A program made the translations under genes and the position numbers. Shown one piece after another: positions 1 through 7,227 of a stretch of DNA of 28,196 nt. Below the pieces are notes generated by a model. That model did no database searches and had not been told where the DNA came from. It saw only the letters and a program-made list of their open reading frames with translations. Numbering within the stretch: position 1 is the first letter of the stretch; each line of letters begins with the position of its first letter. The DNA is taken from NCBI GenBank assembly GCA_964579575.1, contig CAZOGL010000020.1, positions 1 through 28,196 of the forward strand, in the 5' to 3' direction. The DNA is from CAVEFW01 sp964579575 (GTDB lineage: Bacteria > Actinomycetota > Coriobacteriia > Coriobacteriales > Eggerthellaceae).

Positions 1-2579
1 CCATACTTCTTCGTAAGCTTGACAAACCTTTCCTCGGCGCTCTTCCAAATCGTGTAAAGCGGAGTTGCAACAAGGTAGGAAGAGTAGCAGCCCACAATCA
101 AACCGATCGCCATAGGCAACGCGAAGTCGCGCAGCGTCTCGCCGCCGAAGATCAACATGGCAAGAACCGGGATCAAAGAGGTGATAGAAGTGTTCATGGA
201 GCGGACGAACACCTCGTTGACGGAGTGGTTCGCCATGGAGACAAACGTGCACTTGACGTCGTCTTCCATCATGTTCTCGTTGATGCGGTGGAACACGACC
301 ACGGTATCGTAGAGCGAGTAACCCAAGATCGTGAGCAACGCGGCAACGGTGTTGGGGGTGAACTCGTGGCCGAGAATCGCGTAGACGCCAATAACGATGA
401 TGAGGTCGTGGCACAACGTGATGACAGCCGTAACACCCATCTTCGCGTCTCGGAAACGAATGGAGATGTACGCGATGATGAGAAGCAACGACACGACAAA
501 TGCGACAACCGAGCTTTGGATGACCGAAGCTCCCCAGTCAGGACCAATGGTCTTGACGCTGACATCCTCAGCAGACCATCCGTAATCCTCAGCAACCTGG
601 TTGGCAACATTGGCAGCAGACTCGGCGGAGTCGTTGGTAAGACGCACGAGGAAGCCAGCCTCACCGCTGGTAGTGGTGGTCTGGATCGTGACATCACCCT
701 CGCCAGCCTTCTCGAAGGACTCGCGGAGCTGGTCGGTCGTGACATCTCCGGTGTGTTGGAATGTGATGGAGGTGCCGCCGACGAATTCGATGCCAAGGTT
801 CACGCCACCGCGAAGGACGACGATACCGCCAACAACGATGATGCCGACGAGGGCAACGATCAGGTATTGCTTGCGGAATTTCAAAAGGTTGAAGTCGCGC
901 TTGATGAAACGACCCTTGATCTCGCTCTTGGACTCGGCCTTCTTCTCCCCTGTGAAGTAGGGAGCAGCCTCGATACCGTCCTTGACACCCCAAAAGCCGG
1001 GATGCTTCGAGATAGAACGGGGAGCGAGGACGCGGATGATGGGAGCTTTAAATACGAGCATCATGACGATGTCGCAGATGATGCCGAGAGCCAAGGTCAT
1101 GCCGAAGCCCTTGACTGACGCGGACGCAAGGAAGAACAGCGTGACAGCGGAGACGAGGGAGACAACGTCAGCATCGATGGAGGTCATGATGCCATGCTTG
1201 ACGCCAGACAGCGACGCTGCCTTGATCGAGCGGCCCATGCGGATTTCCTCACGGAAGCGCTCAAGGGTCAGGATCGAGGAGTCGGCAGCCATACCGATGG
1301 TCAAAACGACGCCTGCCAGGCCCGCCATAGTGAGGCTGAACTGGCCCATGAGGGACAAAGCGGCAAGGATGCCTAAGTACATGACAGAGAAGACCGCCAT
1401 GGCGCACGCAGTGATGATACCGAGGCCCTTATAGAAGAACAGAAGGTAGACCATGACGAGGGCAAGGCCGATAAGGGCAACAAGGACACCGGCAAGCAGG
1501 GCGTTTTGTCCAAGTGTCGGACCAACGACCTGGCTTTGCTCATATTGGAAGCTCACCGGCAAAGAGCCGCTCTCAAGGATGGTCTGCAGGCTTTCCGCCT
1601 CGGCAAGCGAGTAGTTGCCCGTAATCGAGACCTCACCGGTCAAGATCTCGGACTGAACCGCAGGGGCGGATTGGACCTCGCCATCAAGAATGATGACGAT
1701 CTGGCCGTTGGTGGAAGCGAGCGCTTTGGTCGCCTCGGCAAAAGCGGTGGTTCCCTCGCTGTCAAGGTCGAGGTTTACCGAGTAGTAAGCCGAGGTCTGG
1801 GAGGCTTGACCAACGCTGACCTTAGTGATGTTCTCACCCGTAATAAGGGGCGTGTAGGTACCTTCCTTGGCCTCGAGGGTTTGGGTCTTGCCCGTGCTCA
1901 ACGTGATGCCTGTCAAAGAATCCTGATAGGTTCCCTCGGAGGCGTATTGACCATTTTCAATCTTCGTCTTGACGTCCTCATCGGTAAAGGAGTCGAGGCG
2001 CGCAAACTCGAGCTTGCCGGTCTTGCCGATAGCCGCAAGGGCCGTATCGGTGTCCGAAAGACCTGGAATCTGGACCAGAATCTGGTTGCTGCCTTGGATT
2101 TGGACGGTCGCCTCGTTCGCGCCAAGCGCATTGACGCGGTTCTCGATGATGGCGCGGCTTTTCTCCATGTCTTCGTCTGAGACAGCAGAGCCGTCGTCAT
2201 TCTTCGCGGAAAGGACAACGGAGAGACCGCCTTGGATGTCGAGGCCTTGGTTGATACGATCTTGGGGAGGAACGAACAAGGCCACCGAGACGATTACAAG
2301 AAACGCCGTGAGAACAAGCAGCCACACGTTGCGCCGCTCAACTCCGCCAGACTTGCTCGACTTCTTCGAGGTGGATTTGGTCGCCTTTTTCTTCGACGCG
2401 ACCGCCTTACCTTGAACGTGGGCCTGCTTTCCTCGAGACATGGAAGCCGCATGTGACTTCGTGCGCTCGGAAGCCTTCATCTTCGGAGCCTCGGGTTCCT
2501 TCGGAGCCTCGGGCTCCTTCGGGGCATCGGGCTCCTCGACTTGGCCGGCGTTTTCATTGATGTTTTCGTCAGATGACAT
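1..2579 (-). CDS. secDF: Protein translocase subunit SecDF (fused SecD-SecF), 3' end beyond window
   Basis: One uninterrupted minus-strand frame of 859 codons runs from the ATG at 2579 off the left edge. It carries both halves of the SecDF export motor, which uses the proton gradient to help pull secreted proteins through SecYEG. Residues 1-80 are a hydrophilic extension rich in Lys, Pro and Glu, including an 18-base tandem repeat. A membrane segment follows (NVWLLVLTAFLVIVS), then the SecD motif GLDIQGG at 112-118, a periplasmic region and several membrane helices with GLAGVVLTIGMAADSS. The SecF half starts near residue 555 and has GIEFVGGTS (about 596-604) and GYSLYDTVVVFHRINEN. SecD and SecF are often separate genes; fusions are known in Bacillus. 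No yajC lies beside it. The start follows a moderate site (AGAAGG) 6-7 bases upstream. Family call is firm; the exact start is likely. Confidence 0.95.
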   Translation of the reverse strand, partial: MSSDENINENAGQVEEPDAPKEPEAPKEPEAPKMKASERTKSHAASMSRGKQAHVQGKAVASKKKATKSTSKKSSKSGGVERRNVWLLVLTAFLVIVSVALFVPPQDRINQGLDIQGGLSVVLSAKNDDGSAVSDEDMEKSRAIIENRVNALGANEATVQIQGSNQILVQIPGLSDTDTALAAIGKTGKLEFARLDSFTDEDVKTKIENGQYASEGTYQDSLTGITLSTGKTQTLEAKEGTYTPLITGENITKVSVGQASQTSAYYSVNLDLDSEGTTAFAEATKALASTNGQIVIILDGEVQSAPAVQSEILTGEVSITGNYSLAEAESLQTILESGSLPVSFQYEQSQVVGPTLGQNALLAGVLVALIGLALVMVYLLFFYKGLGIITACAMAVFSVMYLGILAALSLMGQFSLTMAGLAGVVLTIGMAADSSILTLERFREEIRMGRSIKAASLSGVKHGIMTSIDADVVSLVSAVTLFFLASASVKGFGMTLALGIICDIVMMLVFKAPIIRVLAPRSISKHPGFWGVKDGIEAAPYFTGEKKAESKSEIKGRFIKRDFNLLKFRKQYLIVALVGIIVVGGIVVLRGGVNLGIEFVGGTSITFQHTGDVTTDQLRESFEKAGEGDVTIQTTTTSGEAGFLVRLTNDSAESAANVANQVAEDYGWSAEDVSVKTIGPDWGASVIQSSVVAFVVSLLLIIAYISIRFRDAKMGVTAVITLCHDLIIVIGVYAILGHEFTPNTVAALLTILGYSLYDTVVVFHRINENMMEDDVKCTFVSMANHSVNEVFVRSMNTSITSLIPVLAMLIFGGETLRDFALPMAIGLIVGCYSSYLVATPLYTIWKSAEERFVKLTKKY
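2482..2535 (-). repeat. 18-base tandem repeat in secDF N-terminal extension
   Basis: Three consecutive 18-base units (2482-2499, 2500-2517, 2518-2535) encode KEPEAP-like hexapeptides in the cytoplasmic N-terminal tail of SecDF. Units differ by only a few bases, so they look recently duplicated. The unit length keeps the reading frame. Confidence 0.85.
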
Positions 2580-2721
2580 TACTTACTACCTTCTAACTAT
2601 GTGCATAGATGTCCACCGCGACACGGCAGACTACAGGAATTTTCCTATTGTGCCACAAGCACGCCCATCATACTAGAGAAAACGCCCCTATTATTCTGTT
2701 AGTGCTATAGTTTTTACGTTG

Positions 2722-2745
2722 AAAAAAGGGTATCGCGCATCGCGA
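2722..2745 (-). terminator. Possible weak terminator after tgt
   Basis: On the minus strand, 40 bases after the tgt stop, a perfect 5-bp stem TCGCG/CGCGA with an ATG loop (2733-2745) is followed after five bases by six T (2727-2722). The stem is short and the T-run is offset, so read-through into secDF is possible. The rest of the 205-bp tgt-secDF spacer is AT-rich and must hold any secDF promoter, but I see no convincing -35/-10 pair. Confidence 0.35.
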
Positions 2746-2784
2746 AAGCTCCTCTATTTGACATGTTTTTCACGCATGTTTGAA

Positions 2785-3930
2785 CTAATAGTCCTTTGCC
2801 GCAGGACTTGCCATCCAAACATCAAGAAACTCTTGATAACTTCCCGCCAAAACAGCCTCTCGTGCCTGTTCCATCAAGTGGATGAGGAAATGGATATTGT
2901 GAATGGACAACAAGATGCCACCAAGCATCTCCTTTTGCTTCACGAGATGACGGATATAGGCACGACTGTAGTTGCGGCATGTGGGGCAGGAGCAAGCGGG
3001 GTCGAGGGGCCCGAAGTCATGCGTGAACTTGGCGTTGCGCATGTTCATGCGTCCGGTGTGGCTAAACGCCGTGCCCATACGAGCCGTTCGCGTCGGCAAG
3101 ACGCAGTCGAACAAGTCAACGCCCTCGCCTACGGCGCGAACAAGGGTAGTCGGATTGCCGACGCCCATGAGGTAGCGGGGACGCGTTTCGGGCAAGGCGC
3201 GCGCAACGATGCCAAGCGTCTCGAACATGGTCTCGTGGTCCTCGCCGACCGAGTAGCCGCCGATACCGAAACCGCCAAAACGTTGTCCTTGCGCCTCGAC
3301 GCTTTCGGCATCAATCTCTAGCAGTCGACGGATGGACTCCAAACGCAGGTCGAGATGCATGCCGCCTTGGACGATACCGAACAACGTTTGATCTTCGCGG
3401 GTGTGGGCAGCAAGGCAACGTCGTGCCCAATTCGCCGACAGGTCGACCGCGCGCTCAACCACCTTGCGATCACAAGGATAGGGAGTGCACTGGTCAAGCT
3501 GCATCACGATGTCCGCGCCGAGCTTTTGTTGGATGTCCATGTTCTCCTCAGGCGTCCAAAACAGCTTCGCCCCGTCGTAGATGCTGCGAAAAGCGAGGCC
3601 GTCGTCATGGAGCTTGAGCGTGTCCGCCAAGCTAAAGACCTGAAACCCACCGGAGTCGGTCAGAATAGGGCCGTCCCAGTTCATGAACTTGTGCAACCCT
3701 CCCGCCTCGGCGATAAGATCGGCGCCGGGACGTTGGGAGAGATGGTAGGTGTTCGCAAGGACGACTTGGGCATTTAGCTCATGGAGCTGGTCGGTCATGA
3801 TGCCTTTCACCGTGGCGCTCGTGCCGACAGGCATAAACGTAGGAGTATGGACAACGCCGTGAGCGGTCTCAAACCGGCCGGCGCGGGCATGTCCGCTTTG
3901 GGCGTCGAGGGTATAGTCGAACAAGGCCAT
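2785..3930 (-). CDS. tgt: Queuine/preQ1 tRNA-guanine transglycosylase
   Basis: This 381-residue enzyme swaps guanine 34 of GUN-anticodon tRNAs for preQ1, the first tRNA-bound step of queuosine synthesis. The family marks are all present: DSGGFQVFS at 92-100 with the catalytic Asp92, the substrate loop GIVQGG at 185-190, the GVDLFDCVLPTR segment (270-281) holding the nucleophilic aspartate, and a zinc site of Cys313, Cys315, Cys318 and His344 (CxCxxCx25H). Length is normal for bacterial Tgt. I take the ATG at 3930 because AAGGAAG lies just upstream; the longer frame to 4029 only extends into the HAD gene. It starts one base after the HAD stop codon, so the two are co-transcribed. QueH and QueA, acting later in the same pathway, are nearby. 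Confidence 0.97.
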   Translation of the reverse strand: MALFDYTLDAQSGHARAGRFETAHGVVHTPTFMPVGTSATVKGIMTDQLHELNAQVVLANTYHLSQRPGADLIAEAGGLHKFMNWDGPILTDSGGFQVFSLADTLKLHDDGLAFRSIYDGAKLFWTPEENMDIQQKLGADIVMQLDQCTPYPCDRKVVERAVDLSANWARRCLAAHTREDQTLFGIVQGGMHLDLRLESIRRLLEIDAESVEAQGQRFGGFGIGGYSVGEDHETMFETLGIVARALPETRPRYLMGVGNPTTLVRAVGEGVDLFDCVLPTRTARMGTAFSHTGRMNMRNAKFTHDFGPLDPACSCPTCRNYSRAYIRHLVKQKEMLGGILLSIHNIHFLIHLMEQAREAVLAGSYQEFLDVWMASPAAKDY

Positions 3931-3931
3931 G

Positions 3932-4957
3932 TTATTCTTCCTTCGCAGAGAAATCGGCGTTGAGGGCATGTTCCATGCCGTGGGGAACATACGTGTCCTC
4001 GTCCTTACCCCTTCCCTCAGCGATCGCATCCCCTATGTCGTCGGCAGCGCTTCTCGCCCGAGCCGCTGCCTCTTTTGCGGCAGCAAGCTCCTCAGGGGTC
4101 GCCACGAGGTTGGCGCGGTAGGCATCATCGGTGGCCGCAGCATCAACGCAGCCAGTATTCACGCTCACAATCGGATTTTCGCACGAAGGCAAGGTGTCGA
4201 CCCACGCAGCAAATTCGGCAGTGGTACCGTTGCGCACGGTCGACATATCGAAGTTGACCGGGTCAAGCAAGTGATCGGTCACAAGATAGATGTCCGCGCC
4301 AAGCTGGGTGAAGGCATAGTCCTCTACGGTGTTGTTTCCCACCATAAGGACGTCTTTGCCTGACACACCCATAGCCGCAAGGTTTTCGGCATAGTAGTGC
4401 AGAGAGGGCTTGGCGGCCGTGGAATTCTCAAACGTCGTGAGACGGCAGAAGTCGTCCACGTTGAGACCGGACCAGTCACACCGATGGGCAAGGGCTTGAA
4501 TCGGGAACAGGGGCATCGTTGTCAGCAAGATTGGATATCCCTTTTCTTGCAACGCATGCACGGCATGCACCATGTGTTCGTCCTTCTCAACCCCCTCACC
4601 AATGGTGGCAAAGGGGCCCTCGTAGAACTCGTTGAACAACGCGAGCCACTCGTCGTTGTCAAGATTTACCTCGCCGACGCCCTCCATGAGCTCAGCGAGC
4701 TCTCGGAAGAAGAGCTCCCAAAACACCTCTGCGTTTGTGTGTGGACCCTTGTTTTTTATCATGGCTTTCACGCCGTCGTTGAGCGCTTTTTTGAACACTT
4801 CGCCGTTGACACCTCGTGCCACCATGAAGCGAGCGAGCTTTTCAAAATAAGCTCCGAGGAACGCGTCCAAATCCATGGGCAACAACGTCCCGTCGAGGTC
4901 GAAGCACACCGCTCTATACCCTTGAGCGGGCACGGGAAAGTTTGCTGCGTTGGTCAT
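3932..4957 (-). CDS. HAD-superfamily hydrolase, substrate unknown
   Basis: A 341-residue haloacid dehalogenase-fold protein. Motif I is FDLDGTLLP with Asp20 and Asp22. The threonine of motif II is in LLTTMP, and the acidic motif IV appears as MVGNNTVEDY instead of the common GDxxxD. About 65 C-terminal residues form an Ala/Glu/Arg-rich, probably helical extension absent from minimal HAD enzymes. The ATG at 4957 is chosen over the in-frame start at 4999 because GGAGG lies five bases upstream and the longer form would overlap queH. It is the first gene of a two-gene operon with tgt. That placement hints at a phosphatase linked to queuosine or tRNA metabolism, but nothing in the sequence shows the substrate. 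Family membership is secure, the role is not. Confidence 0.88.
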   Translation of the reverse strand: MTNAANFPVPAQGYRAVCFDLDGTLLPMDLDAFLGAYFEKLARFMVARGVNGEVFKKALNDGVKAMIKNKGPHTNAEVFWELFFRELAELMEGVGEVNLDNDEWLALFNEFYEGPFATIGEGVEKDEHMVHAVHALQEKGYPILLTTMPLFPIQALAHRCDWSGLNVDDFCRLTTFENSTAAKPSLHYYAENLAAMGVSGKDVLMVGNNTVEDYAFTQLGADIYLVTDHLLDPVNFDMSTVRNGTTAEFAAWVDTLPSCENPIVSVNTGCVDAAATDDAYRANLVATPEELAAAKEAAARARSAADDIGDAIAEGRGKDEDTYVPHGMEHALNADFSAKEE

Positions 4958-4986
4958 AGGGCCTCCATCCGTTTGTTTCGTGATGG

Positions 4987-4995
4987 TAGTATAAG
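4987..4995. promoter_or_regulatory. Candidate bidirectional promoter between HAD-tgt operon and queH
   Basis: Only 42 bp separate the two divergent starts. The central TAGTATA gives -10 boxes on both strands: TAGTAT (4987-4992) reading right and TATACT (4993-4988) reading left. Leftward transcription would start near 4981 and give a 24-base leader containing GGAGG. Rightward transcription would start within a base or two of the queH ATG, and no ribosome site is visible there, so queH mRNA may be leaderless. No clear -35 boxes are seen. Confidence 0.5.
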
Positions 4996-4999
4996 CCAC

Positions 5000-5923
5000 A
5001 TGGACACCCGCAGCGAAAAACCCGCCCCCAAAGACACGACGCCTTCAGAATTGCGCCTGCTCCTCCACGCCTGTTGCGGACCTTGCAGCATGGAGCCGAT
5101 GCGCCTTTGGCACGAACGCTCCGTCACGCCGACCATCTTCTACGAGAATGGCAACATCCACCCAGCGCAGGAATACACCCGCCGTCTCGAGACGTTGCGA
5201 GAGTGGGCAGCAAGCGACGACCCAGCAATCATGGCGCCCATCCCCGTCGTCGAGGGGATCTACGACCCCGCGTCCTGGGAGGAGACGATAGGGCGCATCG
5301 GTGATTGCGCGCTCGACGACGCGCGCGCGTTCGTTGCGGACCCGCAAAACGCAGACAACCCTCGTGTTGTGGCCTACCGCGAGGCCATTGCCGGGGGAGC
5401 GACCCATGCCGCCGCCATAACCCTTGCAGTGGACCCGATCGCGCGAGAGAAGCGGTGTCGTCTTTGCTACCGAGCCCGCTTTGAGGCGACTGCCGCATAT
5501 GCGAAGACGCACGGGTTCAACGCTATCGGCACAACGTTGTCTGTCAGTCCCTACCAGTACACCGAGATCATCCGCGAGGAGCTTGAGCGCACTGCGGAGA
5601 AATTTGACATCGATGCCTGCTTCGAGGATTACCGACCCTACTACGACGAGGCAACAAGACGCAGCCGCGGGCGCGGCATGTATCGCCAAAACAATTGCGG
5701 GTGTCGCATCAGCGACTTGGAAGCCCAGGCCGAACGCGCCCAAAGGAAAACCCGGCGCGCCCAAGCAAAAGCGGCCGAAGCCGAGTTGCACGCCGAAGAG
5801 CGCGCGGCGGAGCAGGCAAAGAGGGACGCAAAACGCGCGGAAAAACGCGCCTATAACGAAAAACAAGCCCGCAAACGCGCCATCTTAAAAGCCATGCGCC
5901 AACAACTTGGCGACAACAAATAA
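5000..5923 (+). CDS. queH: Epoxyqueuosine reductase QueH
   Basis: QueH (formerly DUF208) reduces epoxyqueuosine in tRNA to queuosine, the final step, and replaces the unrelated cobalamin enzyme QueG. The sequence has the family's conserved cysteines: HACCGPC at 23-29, CRLC at 153-156 and NNCGC at 231-235, which would hold the iron-sulfur cluster and a nearby metal. GTTLSVSPYQ (177-186) and YRQNNCGC are typical. At 307 residues it is much longer than the usual 180-210. There is an insertion at about 90-145 and a 70-residue C-terminal tail (about 238-307) almost wholly Ala, Arg, Lys, Glu and Gln, likely one long charged helix. I use the ATG at 5000; the open frame further upstream lies antisense to the HAD gene. 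No ribosome site precedes it. Confidence 0.93.
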   Translation: MDTRSEKPAPKDTTPSELRLLLHACCGPCSMEPMRLWHERSVTPTIFYENGNIHPAQEYTRRLETLREWAASDDPAIMAPIPVVEGIYDPASWEETIGRIGDCALDDARAFVADPQNADNPRVVAYREAIAGGATHAAAITLAVDPIAREKRCRLCYRARFEATAAYAKTHGFNAIGTTLSVSPYQYTEIIREELERTAEKFDIDACFEDYRPYYDEATRRSRGRGMYRQNNCGCRISDLEAQAERAQRKTRRAQAKAAEAELHAEERAAEQAKRDAKRAEKRAYNEKQARKRAILKAMRQQLGDNK

Positions 5924-5931
5924 CAAAACAC

Positions 5932-5979
5932 GAAGAGGACTTGGGGCAATGAATCGTGTCTCAAGTCCCGTCTTCTTTT
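5932..5979 (+). terminator. Rho-independent terminator after queH
   Basis: A long imperfect stem pairs 5932-5945 with 5960-5975 (GAAGAGGACTTG against CAAGTCC...TCTTC, with a two-base bulge), a 14-base loop, then TTTT at 5976-5979. It begins eight bases after the queH stop and ends eight bases before the first run of N. Confidence 0.75.
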
Positions 5980-5987
5980 CGACAAGC

Positions 5988-6087
5988 NNNNNNNNNNNNN
6001 NNNNNNNNNNNNNNNNNNNNNNNNNNNNNNNNNNNNNNNNNNNNNNNNNNNNNNNNNNNNNNNNNNNNNNNNNNNNNNNNNNNNNNN
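5988..6087. other. Assembly gap (100 N)
   Basis: Exactly 100 N mark a scaffold join of unknown true length. The left edge ends in CTTTTCGACAAGC and the right contig, 13 bases in, has CTTTTGCGACAAGC, so a short near-repeat borders the gap. The neighbouring position of queH and queA is therefore not proven. Confidence 0.99.
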
Positions 6088-6126
6088 TTGTATCAAGCTT
6101 TTGCGACAAGCCCTTGCGCCAATCGC

Positions 6127-7212
6127 CTAGATCACAAACATCGCATCGCCAAAGCTGAAGAAGCGATAGCGCTCCTCGATGGCGTGCGCATAGGCGTTCA
6201 TGAGGTTCTCGCGGGAGCTGAAGGCGCTAACCAACATCATGAGGGTACTCCTCGGCACATGGAAGTTCGTAATAAGGCCATCCACCACGTGATACTCATA
6301 GCCAGGAAGGATATACAGGCTCGTCGCCTCGCGATTACGCGCGCGAAGTCCACCCGCCTCCGCATCCCATGCGCTCTCCAAGCTGCGGACGCTCGTGGTC
6401 CCCACCGCAATAACGCGACCACCGCCCGCATGCGCGGCGTTGACGACATCAATGGTGCGTTGTGGAACAGAGAAAAGCTCGGTATGGATCTGGTGCTCGG
6501 TGGGATCGTCCTCGTCAACAAGGCGGAACGTATCAAGGCCCACCTCAAGCTCAACCGTCTCCCAACCAACACCCATCTCCTGCACCCGCTCAATCAGCTC
6601 AGGCGTGAAATGGAGTCCTGCTGTCGGAGCCGCCGCGCTGCTCTCGTTGCGCGAATAGACCGTCTGGTACATCTCCTTGTCGCCGGTATAGTCTTTGATA
6701 TAGGGAGGTAAAGGCGTGTTGCCCACCTCATGGAGTGCCTCGTCAAGGGAGGGAAGCTCCGTCGACAAGCGCACGATTCGCTCACCCTTGCCTTGGCCTT
6801 CCTCTCCCACAAACCCGACGACCTCGGCACTCATGGCGACCGAGCCATCTCCACCGACGAAATCGACGATGGCTCCTGGTTTCAGACGCTTGCCCGGACG
6901 AACAAGGGCTTCCCAATAGGCACAGGTGTTGCTGGGGATGCCGCCGACCTTGGCCTGGCGAAGCAAGAATACCTCGGCCGCGCCCCCTGTCCCACGCTTG
7001 TTGCCAAGCAGGCGCGCCGGGCGGACGCGGGTCTCGTTTGCAACAAGAAGGTCACCCGGACGAAGGTACTCGACGATGTCGCGAAAAACACGGTCCTCGA
7101 GAGCCCCCGTCTTGCGGTCCATCACGAGCATACGACACGCATCGCGCACCGCAGCAGGCTCCTGGGCAATCAGTTCCTCCGGGAGCTCGTAGTCAAAATC
7201 ACTGGTTTTCAT
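6127..7212 (-). CDS. queA: S-adenosylmethionine:tRNA ribosyltransferase-isomerase
   Basis: QueA moves the ribosyl part of S-adenosylmethionine onto preQ1 in tRNA and isomerises it to epoxyqueuosine, the substrate of QueH. The 361-residue protein is full length. It opens with the typical FDYELPEELIAQEP, has LRPGDLLVANETRV, the hallmark SSAAAPTAGLHFT and EVGLDTFRLV, then VGTTSVRSLES and the C-terminal LITNFHVPRSTLMMLVSAF. The ATG at 7212 lies 15 bp after the LCP gene stop. Its ribosome site AGGAG overlaps that stop and is somewhat distant (about 12 bases), so it is probably translated from the LCP transcript. It converges on queH across the scaffold gap. Confidence 0.97.
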   Translation of the reverse strand: MKTSDFDYELPEELIAQEPAAVRDACRMLVMDRKTGALEDRVFRDIVEYLRPGDLLVANETRVRPARLLGNKRGTGGAAEVFLLRQAKVGGIPSNTCAYWEALVRPGKRLKPGAIVDFVGGDGSVAMSAEVVGFVGEEGQGKGERIVRLSTELPSLDEALHEVGNTPLPPYIKDYTGDKEMYQTVYSRNESSAAAPTAGLHFTPELIERVQEMGVGWETVELEVGLDTFRLVDEDDPTEHQIHTELFSVPQRTIDVVNAAHAGGGRVIAVGTTSVRSLESAWDAEAGGLRARNREATSLYILPGYEYHVVDGLITNFHVPRSTLMMLVSAFSSRENLMNAYAHAIEERYRFFSFGDAMFVI

Positions 7213-7227
7213 GGAAGGGCGTATCTC

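Noticed and set aside
225..1118. Plus-strand frame of 297 codons at the left edge
   Set aside because: It lies opposite the SecF half of secDF and has an Asp/Arg-rich composition without any recognisable domain.
2746..2784. ACATG/CATGT inverted repeat after tgt as a terminator
   Set aside because: On the transcribed strand it has no following T-run and the loop is long, so the hairpin at 2733-2745 is the better candidate.
4397..4999. Upstream extension of the queH frame by about 200 codons
   Set aside because: It is antisense to the HAD gene, has no family features and no ribosome site, and the QueH family begins near the ATG at 5000.
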